Shown here: positions 46,693 to 58,046 of the stretch, in pieces
Layout of the letters: each line of letters opens with the position of its first letter
Numbering within the stretch: position 1 is the stretch's first letter
Assembly (NCBI RefSeq): GCF_000203795.2
Contig: NW_006281111.1
Location: 346,888 to 410,887 of the forward strand
Reading direction: 5' to 3'
DNA: 64,000 nt
DNA from: Batrachochytrium dendrobatidis JAM81
Taxonomy: Eukaryota; Chytridiomycota; Chytridiomycetes; Rhizophydiales
The notes under the pieces: model-generated
Databases searched by the model: none
What the model was told of the DNA's origin: nothing
Seen by the model: the letters and a program-made list of their open reading frames with translations, nothing else
Program-made: the position numbers and the translations under genes

Positions 46693-49600
46693 ATGTCAGC
46701 CAATAATCATCTGCTCTGGACTCCTCCCCACCCAGAAAAGTCCAATATGATCAAATTCCGGGACTTTGTGAACAAGAAACATGGCCTTGGTTTGAGTTGA
46801 GTGTGCATGGATGATCTATGGTTCAAAGTCTGCGATTGAGTGCTGACCGTTTGGCTATGAATCTTACATTCAGAGTCGTATGAAGAACTGCGCAAGTATT
46901 CTGTTGGGCAGCTTGATGACTTTTGGTCAGATATTTGGGAGTTTTGCGAAATCAAATCATCTACTCCATATACCGAGGTACAGTTAATCTGTCCACCATT
47001 CTGATACCAAGTAACTGGTGTATTAACCAATAGCGGTTGATCTGCATTTTAGGTATATGATAAATCAGTCACCATGGACAAAATTCCAAAATGGTTCAAG
47101 GTAGGCAAATCCATGATTGCTGCTGGCATCTTTATCCACCATTTGTCCAAATGTAGTATGGATGGCTTGTTGCTCTGGTGGTTGACTAGAATCTCTTTTT
47201 AATTTTTCTACACAATATTAGGGCGCCCGGTTTAATTATGCCGAGAATGCTTTGCGTCGTACGGACACTGGAGCTGCCATTATTGCTGCAGGTTCGGATT
47301 CGTTTATACCTATTCACCCCTTTTCCAGACTAGTTTGTTACTATCATTGACATCAATATACAACGAGTTAGGTGAGCAAGGTGTTGGTAACATCACTTCA
47401 TTTGAAAAACTCAACGCGGATGTCGCTCGATATGCTAGCGCTCTTCGCAGTCATGGTGTTGGTGCTGGAGATCGTGTTGCCGCATATGTTCCTAACTGTA
47501 CTGAGGCGGTATGTGGTGATTTAATGTAGATGCTTGTTATAGTTTGAGCGACTTACTAATGCGTATTATTATAGGCTACATTTATGCTTGCTTCTGCAAG
47601 TATCGGTGCAGTTTGGTCATCTGCATCGCCTGATTTTGGAGTTGTTGTATGTATCTAAAGCTCTAGCTTGAGTCTGCGTATATTAATGTTATTTTGAATC
47701 AGATCGACCATGTTGCTTTTTATTGATATTCTTTGATCTATACGTAGGGAGTTCTTGATCGCTTTTTACAAATCCAGCCCAAAATCCTTATATCTGCCAA
47801 TGCTGTGTACTACAACGGTAAAGTGCACGACCACATAGGAAAACTGCGCGAGGCGGCAGAGGGTCTTTTGTCTGTCGAAAAAGTTGTAGTGATTCCTTTT
47901 GTTCCATCCCATCCCACCAATCTTAGTACCGTTCGGAATGGGTATGGTTTTGATTGTTTCAGCCAATGGGTGGTTCTTACTTTTGCATATTATGATATTA
48001 ACAAGGCTTGGCTCATTCATTACATTGTAGAGTGTCGTTGGAAACCTTTTTATCAAGCGCGACCACTACCAAGCATCAGTTTGAGCAGCTTCCTTCTCAT
48101 CATCCATTGGTTATCTTGTTTAGCTCTGGAACTACTGGTGCGTATTCATTTCCATTAAATTCTACTTTTTATGACAGTTCTTATTGAATGTTTGATATTG
48201 TATTTTAGGAAAACCAAAATGCATTGTTCATTCTCATGGGGTATGTCTTGAACAATCAATTAGATTCTTGCGTTCCCTACGCACTCGTGTCATTTGCACA
48301 TAATCTGATCCATTTTCAACTAAATACATAGGGTACTTTGATTCAGCATCTTAAAGAGCATGTTATTCACGGATCAATGGGGCCCAAGGATATTTTCTTT
48401 TATTACACTACGGCAAGTTTGATGATTTATTTAAACGATTCCCGTGCTTGAGACTAATTTTATGTTTGACTCACGCTTCCACTTGACAATCTAGACTGGA
48501 TGGATGATGTGGAATTGGCTTATTAGGTGTGTTGATATCTTTAAATTGAGATTATGGCAAAATGTTTTTGGCCTGGATTGTATGCTTTAGTATTATAAAC
48601 TAATATTTTTGAGATTGTAAACTGTATAGCGGACTTGCAGGTGTGCCATGGGTTGACTGTTATTTTTACTTGCACACTGTTACTAATTGATATGCTATTT
48701 CAGCTGGCGCTACTATTGTTTTGTATGACGGAAGCCCATTTAAGCCTTCTCCTGCTCATTTGTGGGATTTGATAGACAAGCTGGGGTGTGTTGTTTTTGA
48801 GCTTCTATTTCTATTATTGGGATTTCTTAATTTAACATTTTTGTTTTTGAATTTAAACAGCATCACCATTTTTGGTACTTCAGCCAAGTACATTCAGAGT
48901 TTGCAAGAGAATGGTTTCAAGCCAGGTACTTGTATCAATATTCATTTGTGCACACATTTCATTACGCGCTGCAGCTAGTTTAACAGTATTGTGTTTTGGT
49001 TATTTCACAGCCGAAAAGCATAGTCTTTCTACTCTGCATTCAATTTACTCTACAGGCTCTCCACTTTCTCCAGAAGGTTACGAATTTGTTTATTCGTCCA
49101 TCAGCAAGAATGTTCTTCTTGGATCCATCACTGGCGGAACCGATATTGTTTCTCTGTTTGCTGGTCACAACTGTGCCGGACCAGTATACCGCAGCGAAAT
49201 ACAATGTCGTTGCCTAGGCATGGCTATTGAGGCTTGGGACGAAAACTGCAAAGCAGTGTTCGATGAACCTGGAGATCTTGTATGCACTAGTAAGTAGATC
49301 TCGCTAAAAACCTAGACAGCTTTTTTGTTATAAATTTATAAACGCATTTATTTCAATTGATTGGTTGAATGTAACTTTTACTAGAACCATTCCCTGCTAT
49401 GCCCGCTTTCTTTTGGAATGACGAGGATGGTCAAAAATACAGAAATGCCTATTTTAACAAACTTCCAGGTACGGGGTTCAGTCGTTGGTTATTGAATCAT
49501 ATATATGGAATGCATTGCTTGCGCCAGACTAATGCTACCATGCTTAATTTAGGTGTTTGGTATCATGGTGATTTTTTGATTGTCAACTCTGTTACTGGAG

Positions 49601-50352
49601 GAGTCGTTATGCTGGGCCGCAGGTATTTGTACTTTTTTGATGGTTGAGCTGCCTATGTTTATTTACACCTGTGCTTGTATTCTTAATTTTTCATTCGACA
49701 GTGACGGTACTCTTAACCCTAACGGTGTACGGTAAGCATTTGATTTGTTTGATCTATTCAAGCCAAAGGTTTGTTGGCAGGATATATTGCATGTGATTTT
49801 AATTGCCAAATTGCATGATGTATTACTCCACTTGACTGTACTATAGGTTTGGAAGCGCCGATTTGTACAATATTAGTAAGACTGTTATTTTGGCGTTTTG
49901 TACAAATTGGTTTGTCTAGTATCTTATTTTGATTTTTTATCAAGTGGAATCGTATCCCGAGGTTGCCGACAGTTTGGCTGTTGGACAAAAGCGAGGTGAC
50001 GACGAGCGTGTTGTTCTTTTTTGCTTAATGGCGCCTGGAAAAGAATTTAATGAGGACTTGGTCACCAGGATTAAAGCTCAGATTCGTACCTTGCTTTCTC
50101 CTCGTCATGTTCCTGCATTCATTCTTCCAATCAAAGAGATTCCTGTAAGTACAGTTTAGCTTTATATTTAATTTGACTATTATGTAGATTCACTATATCT
50201 TTAATTTGGATGCTATCTAGTATACTTTGACTGGGAAAAAGGTCGAGGTTGCTGTCAAGCGCATTCTTTCTGGTGAGACGGTTGTTCCCAGCAGCTCTTT
50301 ATCCAATCCAGACTCTTTGAAGCTTTACTATGGTATTCCTGAGCTTGCTTAA
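46693..50352 (+). CDS. AACS: Acetoacetyl-CoA synthetase
   Basis: Activates acetoacetate to acetoacetyl-CoA with ATP in the cytosol, feeding sterol or lipid synthesis. 21 exons from 46693-46789 to 50221-50352, giving 651 aa, the usual size. Adenylate-forming motifs: [24 protein letters not shown] (A3, P-loop), [28 protein letters not shown]...ITGGTDI (A5), WYHGDF (A7), [19 protein letters not shown] (A8), and [14 protein letters not shown] with the catalytic Lys (A10). The N-terminus (LLWTPP...[10 protein letters not shown]) is typical of the acetoacetyl-CoA rather than acetyl-CoA enzyme. Exon 12 (48630-48640) is only 11 nt, and the intron after 48412 is GC-AG; both are forced by frame and homology. 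Confidence 0.92.
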
Positions 50353-50747
50353 TTATGAGTACAGTTACTTGAAATCAATTAAACCAAGTTGACAGCATCC
50401 AAATCATTATTTGCTTGAGTGGTGTGTTGGCTAGAAACGAACTGTTTTTTGTTGGCTTATATTAGATTTGTACACGGTGTCCATCTACCACCATATAAGC
50501 ATCGATTGTGTTTATTCCCTAGTGGGCGGCTGACTGGACAGATTCAAAGTTTGCCAACGCTCTATAGATTATATTCCAACAGAATAGATCTTGCATTTTG
50601 ATAGATTAATAGCTTAAAATTTAGTTTATTTGAAAAATGAGTCGTATCAAATTGTTTGTAAAACAAAACCAAATATACTATTGTGTCACTGGCCTCGTTC
50701 TACTTGTTTTTTACACTGGTTTAAATGTAGTGGCCATCACGGTATGC
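50353..50747. other. Convergent 3' spacer
   Basis: Between the convergent AACS and RPA43 genes. Only short ORFs without support. Confidence 0.4.
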
Positions 50748-52245
50748 TTATCCAGCAGCAGAATTAAGCAGTTTATCATCAGAAGTGTGAGCTACATTCG
50801 TATTCTTGCTCTTTTTTTTCGGTGTGGTCGACAACGTAGATTCTAGCTTATTGTCACGCTTTCTTTTTGAGCTTGAAGATTTGATTGTTTTGGGTTTGGC
50901 AGGCTGAACTGATATATCGATACTTTGTTCCTTAGTGTCTATTTCATGGTGAGTAGGTGTATCATGGTCTTTGATACATTCTTCAACCGGCTCATCCACT
51001 TCATCATTGAATACAAAGTGCGTAGGTTGAACAGTTTCGACACCAGTCATGTCATTTCCAAATTCGACGGGTTGAAGTACAGTAGGCATAGGCAGGCCAG
51101 TCGAATCAATCACGCCGGTATCCGTCGGATGACTAGTCAAAGATCCAGAGATGGCAAGCATTTTATTGGCAGTAATTAGACTAGTCATAACAACCATGTG
51201 AGTAATAAAATTTAGTCAATTTACTCTACAGATTTAAACATTCAATGCAAGGCAAAATGTGGTGTACTTTAAAGAAACATACCTGTCTACGGAAAATTTG
51301 ATGATCGAGTTGGTAGCAATGAACATTGTGGAGTGATCAATCGCAGATTCAAATTTCCATGCATAACCTTCAGCGTCCCAGCTAAACTTTTTGTTGCAAA
51401 TATGGCTTGAAGGAATGGATGTATTGAATACACCGTACACAAGCAAGCCGATGTGATCTGGCGAAACTTTGTTGACAACACCATCTACAATAAAGTGTTC
51501 AGCAAACAGCCAATTTAAAAATCAATATTCAAAAACAAAACATTAAGATTCAAACAGCCGTGTGCTTTATACATCATTCAATTGATATTGAAAGCACTAG
51601 TTGTAAATAGATCCATTCAATAGTTTCAAAATTAAATGTACATACAAAGTATCGATCCAACTTTGGGAGAAAACAATGTGAATTTGGCTTGAGCGTTGAA
51701 GAATATAAATGGGCTTTCGTTCATAATATGACCGTTTTTAGTAACAAGTTTTACATTCTCATAGGCCAATACAACTCCATCTAGCTCAGCAATATAACTG
51801 TTTTCGAAAAAAAACATGGATCAGTAATCAATGAACGAATAAGAGTTATTACGGATAGTTGGTTAGCCAACTAAAAATATAGATTCAATCTACATTTCAA
51901 TGAATATTGACCATCTTGTACTTACCGCATAATAAAAGTATTGAGATAGTTTTTGACACCTTCCAGCGGTGTAGTAATAAATGATGGTGATATGCAAATT
52001 CTGACTTGGGCTTGAATCTGAACAAACGGAGATTCCAAAAATGGTGTTGACTGTTCCTTAGTGATAGTATGTATGGCAGCTGAATGCATTAGTGAGTCGA
52101 ATGCCGATTGTACTGCTTCTGATGCCGAGGGTTTGGACTCTGTATGTGCATCTAAACTGCCTTTTTTTGTTTCGGCGGATAGAGCACCGACTTTTTCCAT
52201 GTGTTTCAAAGACTTTTGAACCATGCTTTTGGAATCAATTGGCAT
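50748..52245 (-). CDS. RPA43: DNA-directed RNA polymerase I subunit RPA43
   Basis: Part of the Pol I stalk; contacts the initiation factor Rrn3. Four exons on minus: 52245-51926, 51797-51646, 51484-51283, 51180-50748; 368 aa. Rpb7-like N-terminal domain: QAQVRICISPSFITTPLEGVKNYLNTFIMRYIAELDGVVLAYENV...GHIMNESPFIFF. Then the OB/S1-like part: VGSILYGVVNKVSPDHIGLLVYGVFNTSIPSS and WKFESAIDHSTMFI...IIKFSVD. The C-terminal ~140 residues are disordered, with a Lys/Arg-rich nuclear-localisation-like end (SSSSKRKRDNK, TPKKKSK), as in other fungi. Phases agree at all three joints. Confidence 0.88.
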
Positions 52246-52847
52246 GTATTGACTGAGTGGGAATGTATGCCTATGTGTAAAGTGATTTGCAGTAGCAGTT
52301 TGTTTTTTGCAGGAACAACTCGACCAATATTTTGGTTAATTTATTCAAAGGAAAAAAATTCTGAATTGGTGATTTTCTAGATAGATTTTACAGCCAATCG
52401 CAAAATCTTTTTGGACATTATTAGATGAACTGAAGAGTGTTTTAATTTTTATCGGATATAAGCATATGCGTCGGTTCAATCTGAAATGAATACTCACAAT
52501 TTGACATTTATTGCAATATTTGAACAATCTGCGTATTGATGATCCAGCTGTTCTACTTTACAGATATTGATCAAGCAACTCTTTTTGTCAGAATGCATAT
52601 CATCAATATTCAAATTAATAGTATGGCTCAAGTTGAAATACGACAAAAAGACTTATTATAATTTTAAATTCATTGTGATCTGGCAGTATATAAACATGTC
52701 TTGAATACACAGACCTACAATCTCATGACTATAAAAAGGTATTGCAGTATATTAAAGACGTGTACAAGGAGAGTAGAATTGAGAATCTAGTTGTTCATAT
52801 TTGTTGCCAAGATTTGAAGACTTGAGCAATGGAGTGATCAAAAAGTA
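52246..52847. other. Intergenic region
   Basis: Upstream of RPA43 and downstream of the F-box/MYND gene, both on minus. No ORF or repeat with support. Confidence 0.4.
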
Positions 52848-54536
52848 TCAGATCTGGGGCTCATTTCTAGGATCCATGATCAAGTCAGCAGGAGAGATGG
52901 CATATTGTAAGCCTAAAGTGCGACAAATAGTGCGATGTCCACTGTCCCAATCGTGCTTTTGGCATGCTCTAGAACAAAACTGAGCGATACGGCAATCAGC
53001 GCAGACTTGCACACGTAAAAGGCGTCGTCGACATCTTGAGCAACACCCATATGCGCGATCATCCCAAAGTACTAGACTACCATTTCCAAATGGTGTTGCA
53101 TCGGAAAGTAAGCCAACAGGTTTAGCACGAAGCAAAATAGAGCCACGGTTTGCACCCAGATTGATGAATACAAAGAAGCAGCCAATATCCATGCGCTCAG
53201 AGTAGCGCATCATCATAGGGATGTGGTATTGGTTGGGGATAAGTTTGCCTGAAAACTCGGTAAGAGTCACATTTTCCACAGCGTCGGTCGGAAACGTATG
53301 TGACTTTTTAAAATGTGTATTGGCCAACACGGACTTGTCTGGATGGGAGGAATATGGTACAATGGACGAATGATGAGCAGAATGAGATCCAGTACTGGGG
53401 GAACCAGGAACGACAGGTCCAGGAGTGTGAATATTGAAGGGTGGAGCCAACATACTAATGTCGGCAATGGTTGCAGATACCTGTGATGCCAATAGTCGAT
53501 CTAAGCCATTTACATTAGGTTTGCGAGTTACTTTAAAATATTCGTCAAGCTTGAATGAATTCAAAGCCATAGTATGCTGATGAGAGTCTTCAATTGCTGA
53601 CCGATGAAAGCACGCATCAGGCTGAGCATTGACTTGAGCCAACTGAGTATCGACAACGTCATCACTGTCAATAGTGGTGGTTTCAAATGAATTACAAGGT
53701 TTTCCAGTGGCCAACTCAATAAATGTATCCTGCACGTCCATTGAGCAAGCAACAATGGTAGACCAGGCAGGATCTGCAGGGTTAGGATGACGCAGAGCAA
53801 ATAGTTTGACAAGCCTTGCTTCATCGTGTTCTGGGAGGTCTTGACTGTCGAGTAATTTAGTGGTATTAACAGAAGAAGCCAGAGCCTCTGCAGATGAGCT
53901 GAATGAAGATAAAGAGCTTCTGCTGGTTTGGGTATAATGTTGGCCAGGAAATATAGTTTGCAGTAGCCGAGATCGATCGATATAAAACAAGCGAGGAGCA
54001 CCCATGTTCCATTCTGGGCGATGAAGACACACCAGAGCCATCATGCAAACATAACTCCATTCGCTGGTATGGTTAGCAAGAGCCTGTGTCAGTTGAGGCA
54101 TCTCAATGCGAGGAATAACCTTGGAGATGTAGTGAGCCTGATGCATGGTCTGCAGGGCAACAGACGACCAATTCCTGCAAACCAGTGCACATTGCAGAAG
54201 CTCGATGCGAGCTGACAGAGGTGACTTTGGAATAGGTCTGAATATCCATGAGCTGGCAAGGCATCGAAATATCAATGATAACACTTCGTTGGGCAATAAT
54301 GCAGCAGCAGGCCTACGATGTATGAGATGTGGTTTTGACAGGAAGTGCTTTCCAGTCCCTATAGTCAATAGCTGGTCATGGTCGTCGTCAGCAAACAGCG
54401 AGTCCTTGTCAGCAACTGTAGTGCTGGGTGAAACTTCTCTGAATCCAGTCTGAGATGCGATCCGTTTAGAGCGACGTGGAGTGCCTGTAGCTTCGCTGAG
54501 CAAGGTAGGTAGCTGTCGCTTTCTAGCAGGATTCAT
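52848..54536 (-). CDS. F-box and MYND zinc-finger protein
   Basis: Intronless, 562 aa. The frame opens 9 codons earlier at a TTG; the first ATG (MNPARKRQLP) is taken as start. N-terminus basic (nuclear targeting possible: RKRQL, RRSKR). At about 85-145 is an F-box-like helix set (AALLPNEVLSLIFRCLAS... then LLQCALVCRNWSSVALQTM). A long Ser/His-rich middle follows. At about 510-550 is a complete MYND finger: C-x2-C...C-x2-C..QFCS-x2-CQ-x-HDW-x2-GH-x3-C. The F-box would dock a substrate to an SCF ligase and MYND would bind a Pro-rich partner; both roles are by domain only. It stands out as a single-exon gene among intron-rich neighbours. Confidence 0.75.
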   Translation of the reverse strand: MNPARKRQLPTLLSEATGTPRRSKRIASQTGFREVSPSTTVADKDSLFADDDHDQLLTIGTGKHFLSKPHLIHRRPAAALLPNEVLSLIFRCLASSWIFRPIPKSPLSARIELLQCALVCRNWSSVALQTMHQAHYISKVIPRIEMPQLTQALANHTSEWSYVCMMALVCLHRPEWNMGAPRLFYIDRSRLLQTIFPGQHYTQTSRSSLSSFSSSAEALASSVNTTKLLDSQDLPEHDEARLVKLFALRHPNPADPAWSTIVACSMDVQDTFIELATGKPCNSFETTTIDSDDVVDTQLAQVNAQPDACFHRSAIEDSHQHTMALNSFKLDEYFKVTRKPNVNGLDRLLASQVSATIADISMLAPPFNIHTPGPVVPGSPSTGSHSAHHSSIVPYSSHPDKSVLANTHFKKSHTFPTDAVENVTLTEFSGKLIPNQYHIPMMMRYSERMDIGCFFVFINLGANRGSILLRAKPVGLLSDATPFGNGSLVLWDDRAYGCCSRCRRRLLRVQVCADCRIAQFCSRACQKHDWDSGHRTICRTLGLQYAISPADLIMDPRNEPQI

Positions 54537-55302
54537 GACTGTCTGAGTAGTCAATAGTCCCAATAATAGGTTTGCAACTAAAGGTCGATAACAAGCAATT
54601 TCTATTGTTTTGTTTCCACTTTCTAATCACATGGACTGTTGTATCCATTACATACTGGCATTCATAGACTGTTGGTCAATGCTTTTCTACTGATCGAATC
54701 TTGTCAGATTCCCTAGAGAATGAATTCAATCTAACCATTTGTTAAATCATGTTCGACTCGCTAAAGTTTAATTCTTTAAACTTTGTCCATTGACTCTCGG
54801 GTTGATTTTCCAGTCTGCAACGCAAGACTAATGATTTTATAAATACAAATTCTGCTATAACAGTTGGATTCAATTCACTGTAATCCACTTGTCAATCATT
54901 GGTTTTGATTTGCTTCAAATCAAATTAACAGTTGCATACATCTCGGCTTGTGTTCAGATTTCACCTCCCAAATCAAGTGTTTCTGATTTATGAATATTTA
55001 CATGTAAAAAATACTAATTTACTGGTTCAATGACAGTTTACACATGCTCAATTCAATTAATACATCCATTTCAATCTAAATATTGGGTATGACTGTTCTC
55101 TGTTCAACTCGTTTATTTTATACACATACAGCTGTAGATATAATGATAAAATAACCAATGGAATAAAAACTTGTCGCAGTTCTCTAGAACATCAATGAAT
55201 TGCTGCCTCCAAAAATAAAACTCTTGATTTTGATCCAAAAATAAACCTTCATTTACATTCCGCTTTCTCAATCCAACAAAAGCAAAATGCATTTTTAAAA
55301 TC
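54537..55302. other. Intergenic region
   Basis: AT-rich, no supported ORF. Contains the promoter of the F-box/MYND gene and the 3' flank of the next gene. Confidence 0.4.
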
Positions 55303-57339
55303 TTAATCAAGAGTGCGTTTCTCGAGTGTATCTAATCTGGTTAAAATAGCAGACAAAATAAGTGCATGCTCATTATCTCCCGATGTGCCATTGGATCCTC
55401 CAGCGTATGGGCGAGCAGACTTCAATGCACCACCAGCAGTAAACGCATCAGATCCATTTATAGACCCCAATCCCACCTTTTCCTCAACAGCAGCCAATCG
55501 ACGATTGAGGTCCGTCAATGCAGCTCCAAACTTTTCACCATACTTGCACTGCATCTCTCTAAAATGCCCACGAACAAGACCCTCAATCATCTGACCAGAG
55601 GTTTGCAACGTTTGCAACAGAGTAGCTGATTTGCGAATCTGTTCTTTAAGCGTCGCTTGTAACCGTGCTTGGTTTTCATGTTGATCATACACAGACTCAA
55701 AAATACTAGTAAAAGCTGATCGTGATATGGACAGAGGTAATGTGGACAAAGGCCCTGAATGAAGATGAGGTTTGTTTGTTAAAGGCGTTGATTGTTGCTG
55801 AGATGCATACTGGGATGGATGTGAGGCAGATACAGTACTTGTGACTGGGGCTGTTGCTGGATTAAAACTAGGTATCGCTAATGAAGATGGCACAGATATA
55901 CTACTATTCGCAGGTGGTTTTGTATGTGATGCCACTGGAGGAAAGTGTCGAGATGTGCCAGTAGAGAGAGGATGAGCTGTTCGGGGATGTTCATTGAAAC
56001 CGCGTGGAAGTGGCAGCTCTCGATTAGGGAATTCGCCATATGGAGAAATCAAATGGTCTACAGACGAGGACAGCGAAGCCCAAGACGACACATCAGATCG
56101 AATGGATGTTAAGCCAGATTGACGGCCCCTGCCATTTGCACGAGATGTTGATGGCTGGTTTTCTAATAAAATATTCACATGAATTCAACACACCAACGAG
56201 TTAGATCGACCCAAGAATTCTAGGCGGCAGTAGGTTAAATAGGCAGGTGGGTTATACCTAATTAAAACCACTACATGCATCCATACAAAAGGCTACCTAC
56301 TTTTTCGAGCATCGATAATAGCCTGCTGCTGTTGCTTGATCCGCATGGCCTCGGTGATATTGGCATCGCCCTCATTCCGCTCATGCAGGGTTGTGTCAAT
56401 TGACAACCGCTTGCGGGTACGTGAGGATTGTTGAAGTCTACCTCCGCTTTCACTGGTGGTAAGATCGTTGGAAGTGACTGGGTCTATGGGAGATCCATCA
56501 ATCGGAGTCAGCATCTCGTCCTCTGGCCGACGACTTTGTAGTTCAGCATCTCCACCTCCATTGGTTCCACCAGAAGGATAGCAGTGGTGGTCAGCATCCA
56601 TACTCATCCTTGAATCCGAGACATTGTTTCGGCCATCCATGGCATGGGCAATACCTCCTGAAGCCATGCCCACCAAAGCCTCATCAACAGTACGCTTACG
56701 AGAAGGCGACATTGCCATAGGAGCCACCCCAGATGAAGACAGAGGTAGTGGCTGCTGGTGTACAGGTCGAGATGGATCCACAATGACAATCGACACTGGT
56801 GACTGGGACACGGGCACACTCAGCAGTGTTGTATATGGTTTAGCAGATTGATTGATAATCTGAGTATTGTATTGATGTATTCGTGAAGCCAACGCAGAGG
56901 TAGTCTGGCCAGCAAGAACTGATTCTGGCGTAATACCAGCAAGACAAGAGAACACTGCACCATGGCCATTAATGAGTGGTGCCAGTTGTTCAAATGCATA
57001 GGGCTGTAGCAGAATATCGCCTGAACCTGCTTCGTACAGGGGTGAATAAGACGGGTGAAGTGACGATCGAATACATGTCTGAACATGACCATGAGGCAAG
57101 TCAAATAAAGCATCCAGTTCAGAAAGCTTCAAATAGGCAGTCTCTGTAGTATTATGAGCTTGATGAGAATCACTCTGTAGGATATAAAGTGATGCAGAAG
57201 TGGACTGGGTGGATGCAAACGTTAGTTTATGGCCATGAAGAGTGATGTTGTTGTAGTTGCTAGACTGGCCTTGATATGGCGAATAGGTATTCTGGTTAGG
57301 TGTAGAGCTATCATGATGGTGATCATGATTAGAGTTCAT
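55303..57339 (-). CDS. Ser/Gln-rich protein of unknown function, possible transcription regulator
   Basis: Two exons on minus: 57339-56301 and 56162-55303; 632 aa. The frame extends upstream to a TTG, but the first ATG (MNSNHDHHHD) is chosen. Residues about 30-150 (HKLTFASTQ...AYLKLSELDALFDLPHGHVQTCIR...FEQLAPLI) look like a folded domain, weakly reminiscent of fungal DNA-binding domains, but I cannot name it. Low-complexity Ser/Pro/Gly linkers with basic clusters (SPSRKRT, SRTRKRLSID) follow. The C-terminus (about 510-632) is helical, probably coiled coil (QHENQARLQATLKEQIRKS..., LILSAILTRLDTLEKR). The layout suggests a nuclear regulator, an inference only. Confidence 0.6.
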
Positions 57340-57459
57340 GACTTCCAGCAATTGCAATAAAGTCAAGTCTTGGTCATGGATTTTTGAATTTATTGTACGC
57401 TTGCTATGACGGCACAACTGCTTTGACTGATTTCAATCTTTTAGTCTAGACCATTGCTT

Positions 57460-57942
57460 ACCGTTACAGCCGTATTCACGTAACACTAAATAAGGGTGTC
57501 GAAATCCATGACAAACAGCTAGTCTCGTGGGACGATTCCGCTAAATCTACCAGCCAATATTGTTTGTTGAACTCTGGCCATTCTCCTGGTGATTGGCATA
57601 GATGGTTGTATTCATGCAATCATTGTTTTTTTGAACTAAAACCTACCTGGTTTTTGAATACGGGAGTTTGGTTGACAAAAGTCCAATATCTGGATCAAAG
57701 TGCGAATCTGGTGATCGTATAATGCATGAGTATGCCAAAAAAGGAGAAAAAGCGGGCTTGAAAAAAATCATTTTAGTTCAAAACTATACTTGTGTGCATT
57801 GTACAATGATTGAAAAAAAGAATTGGAATGTCGATTCAAGAGGCAATCGATTTGTAGTAGAGGCATGATTATTTACCCATTATTTTATCAAGCAGTACTG
57901 CAAGATGAATACAAATTCTATTGCGTGAATGCAGCTACAAAT
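57460..57942. mobile_element. MITE-like repeat copy 5
   Basis: Bounded by TTACAGCCGTATTCACG at the left and TTGCGTGAATGCAGCTA at the right. The internal block near 57770-57800 (AATCATTTTAGTTCAAAACTATA) is shared with copy 3. Begins about 120 bp upstream of the ATG at 57339 (minus). The rest of 57340-58046 holds nothing else. Confidence 0.6.
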
Positions 57943-58046
57943 TTGTACTAACCAGTCTATTCGACAGCAGATACATACTTGTAGTAATGGTTTGTATTAG
58001 AAATCAATTTTATAATTCATTTATCATCACATTGGTCTCATGCATA

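Noticed and set aside
50637..50846. 69-codon ORF with hydrophobic stretches
   Set aside because: Overlaps the 3' end of RPA43 on the other strand and has no support.
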